Shown here piece after piece: positions 57,214-64,000 of a stretch of DNA of 64,000 nt; within the stretch, counting starts at the first letter, position 1; the number at the start of each line of letters is the position of its first letter. Source of the DNA: Asterella californica (taxonomy: Eukaryota > Streptophyta > Marchantiopsida > Marchantiales > Aytoniaceae); contig JAYKYS010000002.1 of assembly GCA_036924285.1 (NCBI GenBank), positions 5,146,001-5,210,000 on the forward strand, written 5' to 3'. The notes beneath the pieces were generated by a model, which ran no database searches, had not been told where the DNA came from, and worked only from the letters and a program-made list of their open reading frames with translations. The translations under genes were made by a program, and so were the position numbers.

Positions 57214-59595
57214 ATGGACATTGAAGGGTTGGGTCATTACGTAGATGAGGCTTCTACATCTAGAGAGGCACCAAAGGTGACCAAGCTTTCACGGTCTGAT
57301 ATGCGATTGCTTGAGGCATTCGCGTTGGTAATGCAACAACAGCAAGCCACTGAACGGAAAGAAGCAATGGCTACTAAAGCCTTGCAATCTGTTGTGGGGT
57401 TGCTAGATCAGTTTGACGGGAAGAACATATCCAAGTACCTAAAGTACTATTCCCGAGAGATGGAGTTGAGCAAGGTGCCTGAAAGAGAGATGGTGAGTAC
57501 ATTTGCGCTTGCTGTCGTACCTGAACTACGAGAGCACATGAAGGACATCATCCGATCTCATGGTGCTACGTGGGAAGGATTTACTCTTCAGCTGAAAGAA
57601 GAGTATTCTTTAGAAGATGCAGACCGAGTGACTAAGAAGTCATTCATGGAGTGGGTAAACAAACCCAACAAAGGGTTTGTTGCCACATAACTATTTCGGG
57701 AGTATGAGAGACAATTCCTTCAGTTATCTCGGATGGAGAAGCTCACATTGGAGAATGACAAGGTGGAGTTGTTTCTACAAGCAGCCAACAATGAATTACA
57801 AAGGGAGTTGGAGCTGCTTCTAGAAGATAGGATGGAAGACAACGGACTCACGACTGACTGGAGAAAAGTCTCTGAAGCAGTGAGTGTACTTGCCAAACGA
57901 GAGTACCGGAGAGGGAAGGTGGTGGTAAGACAAGAAGAGAGACCACCACCGATCATAGTACCTCGTAGGCAACCAATGGTACCCAATGTGCAAGCACCTA
58001 TTGTGCATGTACCTCAAGTTCCACTTCCTGCTATTCCTGTCCCGAAAGTTACACCGCAAAGAGATGCTATGGAAGAGTTGGTAAAAGGGATGAGGGACTT
58101 GCAGATCAAGTTAGCAAGGTTGGAAGAGAAGGGAGGAGCACATGATACCAGACTTGCTCCTAAGCAAGATTATGTACAGAGATGCATTTGGTGTGATAGT
58201 TCTGATCATGCTCGAAGAGAGTGTGGTGATTTTGCCAAAACTCTACGAGATGGAGTAGTCTATTGGAAGGAAGGAAAGATTGCTCTGAAGGATAATGGAG
58301 AGATTCTTAGAACCAACTTCGGGAAAGGAGGAATGAAGCAAGTACTGGAGGAGTATCTATCTCAACATGCTACTGCGTCGGTAGAAGCTGCTACTTATGG
58401 AGTTGAGGTAGTACGAGAAAGAAGTGCTTCTAAGAAGGATGGAGATACTCTTGATATGTGGAGCCATGCGGTAAGCACGAACAAAAGGGGGAAAATGGCA
58501 AGGGAGGAGTTGCTCAGAACAGCCACGGCAATCAGGGGTGCTACTGGATGGGATGATCCCGTGGATACAATGTCTGTTCACGCTTATTTGGCGAAGAGTC
58601 AACATGAGGCTCTCATGGAGGAGAAGCGCAAACGAGATGAAGCAGGCCCTAGCGAAGAGAGAACAGCTCTCAAGAGGCAAACAAGAGGAGAAAAGTTCAG
58701 ACCGGAGATCATGTCTCTACCAGAGGAGACTATGGAAGAGGTCATATCCTCTACTCCCGAGAAGTCAGAGAAGAGCAGAGGTAAGGAGAAAGGTAAATCT
58801 CCTTCATACAAGCTTCAGTCTGATATTGAAGCTGCTACGGATCTGAAAGGAGTACTAGAAGAGAGAGTACTCAATGCCAAGATCGAGTTTACCTTACGAG
58901 AGATCCTTGGGATTGCCAAGAGGGAGTTTCATGATGTCATTATTGACACCATCAAACGAAAAAGGCAATTGGCTGGAGAAACCGCTGTGTCTAATGCATT
59001 AGACACAAGGATATCAAGAGAGGAAGAGTTAGAACTAGCTCAATGCTGCATCAACCGCAAGGTTCGGTTTGAGGATGATAACGATGACAAGGTCCCTAGT
59101 CATTACACTAGAGGACATTGGGCTAGAGCTACTACCGAAGCCTTAGTGAAGGTAGGAGAGATGACAGATCCGGTGGTTGCTCTCATTGATCATGGATCAG
59201 AGATCAATATTGTCTCTAAGGACGTCTACAAGCAAGGTGGATGGCCTGTTGATATAGATCATGGTTGGATGATCAGAACAGCAAACAACACACGAGGAGA
59301 ACTCTATGGAGCTTGTCCTGATGTGAAAGTAAAGGTGGGAGATGTAACTATTGAACAAAACTTCTTTGTTCAAGATAGTACATCATACCCGGTGATACTC
59401 GGTCAACCTTACATTACAGCTGTGAGGATGGAGACCAAGGTTTTGGATGATGGATCTGCTTATGCGCGGATCATAAGTCAGGATGGCAAGAGAGCGGTAC
59501 AGTTCCTAACTGTATCAGCAAACCACGAGAGGAACAGAGATTATCTGAGGGGTGGCTCCTTGCCTAAGGTCACGGAGGAGTTCAAGGATTTTTGA
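57214..59595 (+). pseudogene. Gag-protease region, split by an in-frame stop
   Basis: ATG at 57214 in a good context (GCCACCATGG). Codons run to a TAA at 57688-57690, then the same frame continues (LFREYERQFLQL) to a TGA at 59593-59595. Visible are the gag core (LLDQFDGKNISKYLKYYSRE ... FTLQLKEEY), a CX2CX4HX4C knuckle CIWCDSSDHARREC (58186-58227), and a retropepsin-like segment ALIDHGSEINIVSK with ILGQPYI about 65 residues later. The protease signature reads D-H-G instead of the common D-T/S-G. The product would form the particle and process it. The first stop removes everything after the gag N-terminal domain. Confidence 0.82.
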
Positions 59596-62500
59596 CAAGT
59601 ACTGCTATAGAGCGAGGACATAGTGGTACACTGGAGAAGGTACTCTCGCTAGAGAAAGAAAGTGCTTTTTGTACAGGAGTTGTGAGATTTTCTGGGAGTG
59701 GATTTGCTACACATACACGACTTGCTGACTTGTAGAAGTGGGAGCAGAAAGTTGTGCGAAAAACTGAAAAAGATCTAAAGAGAGTTGGTGTGCTTGAAGA
59801 GGATGATAAGATAGAAGGTGTTTATTTGGAGTTAGGATTGGGAGATTTCATCGATGAACTTGCTATGCATGAGCAAGAAGATGAGGATCATGTGGTGGAA
59901 GTACACTCTAGGGAGCTCTATATAGCTATAGAGTCATTCGTAGATCCTGAAGTTAGAGTTGATACTAGGTACAAAACGGTAGACAAGAAGGTAAAACCTG
60001 TTGCTCAGCCATTACCTAGTGATTCTAACCAGCGAGTCCAACAATCTTCGAAGGAGAAAAGCTTGAGAGATCTTAGCCGGGTTGGTCACAAGTTCACTGA
60101 AGCTACGCTCAAGGAGTTGAAGGTTGGTTCAGCAGATTTTCTTTTGTCTGTGGAGGAGAATAGGTTTAGGGAGATGTTAACTAGGCACGGGAAAGCTTTT
60201 GCTTTTGAAGCCTCAGAAATCGGATGTGTAGATCCTAGCATTGTGGCACCAATGATCATATTCACAGTTCCACATGCTCCTTGGGACTTGAGGCCAATTC
60301 CTGTACCTAGAGCGCATCTACCGAAACTCATAGAGCTCTTGAAGGAGAAGATGCAGATGAAGATCTTGGAACCATCGTTTGCACCATACTCTAATCGTTG
60401 GTTTACCGTACCAAAGAAGAGTGGTGCATTACGGTTCATCCAAGATATGCAACCTGTGAACCAAGTGACCATCAGAAATACAGGTATAGGACCTATCGTC
60501 GGAGAGTTTGCTGAAGCGTTTGCTGGGAGGGCTATTTACTCTATAGGAGATCTTTACTCTGGATACGATCAGTTTCAACTTGCTGAACAAGTAGAGATAT
60601 CACCACCATGAGGACACCGTTGGGGTTGGTCAGAATGTGCACACTACCACAAGGAGCAACAAACTCGGTAGCGCACATGATGAACGGGATGAACAAGGTT
60701 CTCCGTGAGTTCATTCCTGAGAAGACCATGCCTTTCTTGGATGACATTCCAATTAAGGGATGCGTTGAGGAGGAGAAAGATGAGACAATGGATCAGAAGG
60801 GGTGTAGAAACTTTGTTGCTGATCACATTTCAGATTGTGATAAAATCTTATCACGACTTGAAGAGGCGCACTTGACACTATCAGGTGCTAAGTCTTCATT
60901 TGGAGTGCGAGAAGTTGTGATCGTGGGGCACCTATGTGGATGGTTTGGACGAAAGCTTGATCCTGGTAAAGTGGATGCTATACGACGGATGAAGGATACT
61001 TGTAGTTCAACAACAGAGGTGAGAAGGTTTCTTGGAGCTTGTGTCTTCTATCATGTGTGGATTCCACATTTTGCACATGTGGCTGATCCTCTTTATGATC
61101 TGTTGAGAAAGCACAAGAGGTTTGCTTGGGAGGAGAGACATACTGAGGCGATTCAGAGATTGAAGCAGTTGTTAACTTCTCCACCTGTACTTCGACGTGT
61201 GAGCTATGAGGATAGCAAACCAGTGATACTTATTGTTGATACTAGTCCGATAGCCATTGGATGGGCAGTAGGACAGGATGATGAAGAAGAGAATCGGTTT
61301 GCAGTCAGATTTGGAGCGAAGGTGTTGAGTGAGCGACATAGAAACTATCCTCAAGTGAAGAGAGAGTTATGGGGAGTAGTTACAGCTATGAAAGCTGAAA
61401 ATGACTATTTGATTGGAGCGCCAGTAATAGTAGAAACAGATTGTTTACCACTATTAGAGATGATTACAAACTGTAACACTCCTGATATTGCTATGCTACG
61501 CTGGATTGCTTACATCAAGTCCTTAAATCCTGAGTTCCGACACATAGCGGGGAAGAACAATCCAGTAGCTGATATGTTATCTCGTGCGAGGTATGAAGAT
61601 GAGGAGGAGATGATAGAAGATACAGAAGATGTTGGTACTACTGTTTTCTGTAGAGCTCAAGGAGGTGAGAGTGAGCATTCGAAACCGTTCATGGAGGAGC
61701 TATATGAAGGAGAATGGATAGACATAGGACGCTATCTAAGTCTGTTGACTAGACAGCCAGGATGGAGTGATGCCCACTTTAAACAAATCAGGAGGAAGGC
61801 TTATAACTACTTGCTACAAGGTGGTTATTTGTGGAAACATGCTAAGCAAGGTGGTAAGATGCCACAAAGGGTTGTGTGCAAGGTTGACATGCAGAAGTTA
61901 CTCATGCAGGAGTTTCATGAGAGCTTGTGGGCAGGACATAGAGATATTTATGCCACCTTTACAAAGCTGAAGGAGAGATATTGGTGGCGTAACATGTACA
62001 GAGATGTAGTTCAATTTGTGGAGACATGCCAAACTTGTCAAGAATATTCAGGAATTCGGCATCGAGATGGATTACATCCTACTTATCCACTTGCAATGCA
62101 TTATAAGTGGGTAGTAGATCTTGTTATTATGCCAGTTGGTATATGGCAGATGCGATACTTAGTTTTGGCACGTGAGGATTTGTCCAACCAAGTGGAAGGG
62201 CGAGCCTTACGGACAAAATCCACAGAGGGAGTCTGCAAATTCTTGTTGGAAGATGTGATTTGTAGATATGGTTGTGTTGGGAAGATCACGGCTGATCAAG
62301 GGGAGCTGAACAATGATGAGGCTAAAGCGTTCTTCAAGAGGTGTGGTGTGAAGTTAGCTCTCACCACAGCCTACAATCCGGAAGGTAATGCGAAGAGTGA
62401 ACGTGGTCATCCTCCTATTGTGAAAGCTATTGTGAAAGCTTGCAAGGGGAGGGCAAGAGAATGGCCAAGATTTCTTCCGTTTGCATTATGGGCTGATCGT

Positions 62501-63094
62501 TCGACTCATAGTTCAGTTACGGGATATATGCCGACGGAGTTGATGCAGGGGCAGAAACCTATCATGCCCATTGAGGAGCACATACCTACTTGGAGTGTTC
62601 TACCTTGGGAGGATGGTATGTCTACAGAAGATCTTCTTGCTGTCCGAATCCGTCAACTAGAGAGAAGACCTGAAGATGTAGAGATTGCATTGGAGAAGCT
62701 GAAAGAGGCGCGCTTGAGAAACAAAGACAGATTCGATAAGCGACATCGATTAAGGCCGAAGGAGATTAAAGAAGGAGATTGGGTGTTGGTCTACGATAGT
62801 AGCTTGGACAACCAACACAGTGCGCTTAGAAAATTCTCTAAGCGATGGTTTGGCTCGTATATGGTTCTTGTCGTGCTTGACAATGCCACATATTCACTAA
62901 GAGAGCTTGATGGGGCAGAGCTCAAAGTTCCCATTGCAGGCAAGCGTGTGAAACTCTTCAAGAAGCGAGATGAAGAGATAAGCATGGAGGAAGTCGGAGC
63001 AGAGTTTGATATCTTGGATGATGACGGAGAAGATTTGGATGATGAAGATATTGTCAACGACAACATCAGTGAAGAAGATGAAGATATAGTGTGA
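59568..63094 (+). pseudogene. Pol region: RT, RNase H, integrase, with one stop and a frameshift
   Basis: Pol begins in the -1 frame relative to gag, meeting it at the T5 run before the gag TGA. A TAG at 59733-59735 interrupts it. The RT fingers/palm follow (WFTVPKKSGALRFIQDMQPV, SIGDLYSGYDQFQL with the catalytic Asp). At about 60590 one base appears lost, shifting frame; the new frame runs unbroken from about 60600 to the stop at 63092-63094. It carries LPQGATNSVAHMMN, the active site FLDD, RNase H (ILIVDTSPIAIGWAVG ... ETDCLPLLEM), the integrase HHCC finger (WAGHRDIY...CQTCQEY), the D-D-E core (VVDLVIMP, TADQGELN, SERGHPP) and an acidic C-terminus. FLDD replaces YVDD/YIDD. Confidence 0.85.
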
Positions 63095-63142
63095 TGCCGA
63101 CCACAACTTGTGAGTGTTGGCGTATACCAGAGGATGCGCAGG

Positions 63143-63157
63143 TTTAGAAGGGGTGGA
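63143..63157 (+). other. Polypurine tract
   Basis: TTTAGAAGGGGTGGA directly precedes the TGTCGTG of the 3' LTR, as expected for plus-strand priming. Confidence 0.75.
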
Positions 63158-64000
63158 TGTCGTGTTGTGGTTCGGCTCCTGTGTGAAATTCCTATGTAAC
63201 CTATGTTGTGTTTCTTTTCCGTGTTTCGTGAACCGTATCGCGTAACTCGCCGAACGGTGTGATGAGTGCCACATTTGTGATTATCTGTTTAAGTGATCGC
63301 ACGGTAGAGGAACGTGCCAAGTCATCGATCTGTGCGCGTTCACTTTAGTGGTCCTTGTCGCCGCATTTGTGTATAAAATGGTGGGTCGAAGGTTCATATG
63401 GCATTCTCTCTCAGCGGGTGATTCGTAAGGGTTCTCGGTGGTCTGCATGGAGGAGTGAAGAACTGCAGGAGTGGTGGTTATGGACGGAGGTGTGTTACCG
63501 GCTCCGGATCTTCCTTTCCCGAATCCGTTTCACATCAAGCTTCATTGCATCCACCGCGATCACTTTCGACAGTGGTTAGTTGCGTACTTTGGTGATGAGT
63601 TCATGGGGAGGGTGATGGAGTTACAGCTTCCGGTGATCCTTCCAATCGTAACATACTTGGGATATGACGGTGTACATTTTGTTGTGAGGAACGATGGATC
63701 TCAACTATCCATCGAACGTTCCTTTCAATCTTTGGGTCGATGTCCGGTGCCATTGCAGACCGAAGATCAATCATGGGGCTTGGATCGTGAGAAACTTCGG
63801 GCAAGAATATTACAATCGAGTGATAGCTTCACCGTTTCCTTTTGTCATATCTTTTATTGTAGAACGTTTCCAAGTTGTAATATTGACGTTGTATTAGTCT
63901 GCGGCTCATTGGTTTCGTTCTTGTTGAGCGCTTCTGTGTAGTTACGGACCGCGAAGAATCCATCGACATATCTGAAGGATTTTTCTAAGGTCTTAGAGTG
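63158..64000 (+). repeat. 3' LTR, partial (continues past the window)
   Basis: Starts TGTCGTG right after the purine tract and matches 54761-55603 at an exact 8,397-bp offset with about two substitutions. Confidence 0.93.

Larger units (their letters stand above)
54761..64000 (+). mobile_element. Young Ty3/gypsy retrotransposon with defective coding region (runs off the window)
   Basis: The 5' LTR starts at 54761 (TGTCGTG). The same sequence restarts at 63158 and stays collinear (offset 8,397) to the window end, so the LTR is at least 843 bp. Internal order: leader 55604-57213 (no genes; LTR end and primer site not identified, small hairpin at 55699-55720), gag-protease 57214-59595, RT-RNase H-integrase to 63094, purine tract, 3' LTR. 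No chromodomain. The right end and target duplication lie outside the window. It interrupts sequence next to the hairpin block at 54615-54689. Confidence 0.92.

Noticed and set aside
1..64000. CRISPR arrays, rRNA genes, organellar genes or bacterial operons
   Set aside because: None seen: no regularly spaced direct-repeat array, no rRNA-like sequence, and no closely packed same-strand gene clusters.

Overview
The window looks like nuclear DNA from a land plant, probably a non-seed plant such as a bryophyte. This is an inference. It rests on a plant WNK kinase whose flank is CT-rich and carries a telo-box, a pair of small stand-alone PGG-domain membrane proteins, a chromovirus primed by initiator tRNA-Met, and retroelement families of types I associate with bryophytes. 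There is no prokaryotic gene organisation. Apart from three host loci, almost all recognisable coding sequence belongs to transposable elements in various states of decay.

Layout. 0.6-4.4 kb holds three 5'-truncated copies of one LINE family whose C-terminus looks like a restriction-like endonuclease, surrounding a PGG-domain gene broken by a single stop codon (2707-3537). Its intact tandem paralogue is at 5644-6438. About 9.36-13.26 kb is a candidate DNA transposon with a broken HUH-endonuclease gene (Replitron-like), a perfect 16-bp inverted repeat near its two ends and AT-rich hairpins close to both ends. 14.8-18 kb is AT-rich and holds a truncated Helentron-type element (PIF1-family helicase, then an EEP endonuclease), with related end fragments near 18.1 and 20.7-21.1 kb. 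21,620-28,742 is a complete Ty3/gypsy chromovirus on the minus strand with 947-bp LTRs and one uninterrupted 1593-codon polyprotein. 30.0-33.2 kb is a long minus-strand copy of the same LINE family as at 1-2.4 kb. 34.2-37.5 kb (minus) and 39.4-40.8 kb (plus) are L1-type LINE remnants, the second joined through a near-perfect palindrome to a Ty1/copia 3' end. 46,347-48,674 (minus) is the WNK kinase gene. 54,761 to the window end is a second Ty3/gypsy element. Its two LTRs differ at only about two positions over 843 bp, yet its coding region carries two in-frame stops and two frame changes.

Host functions. The PGG pair are probable small multi-pass membrane proteins of unknown role. The WNK kinase is a Ser/Thr kinase with the atypical lysine placement of its family and an OSR1/SPAK-C-like domain; it is intronless here. 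Nothing links these loci functionally.

The most unusual content is the HUH-endonuclease element with its hairpin-bearing ends (second hairpin block at 54.6 kb), the Helentron-type helicase-endonuclease remnant, and a scatter of snap-back palindromes at intergenic sites and element junctions. All alignments were done by eye. LTR comparisons are hand counts.
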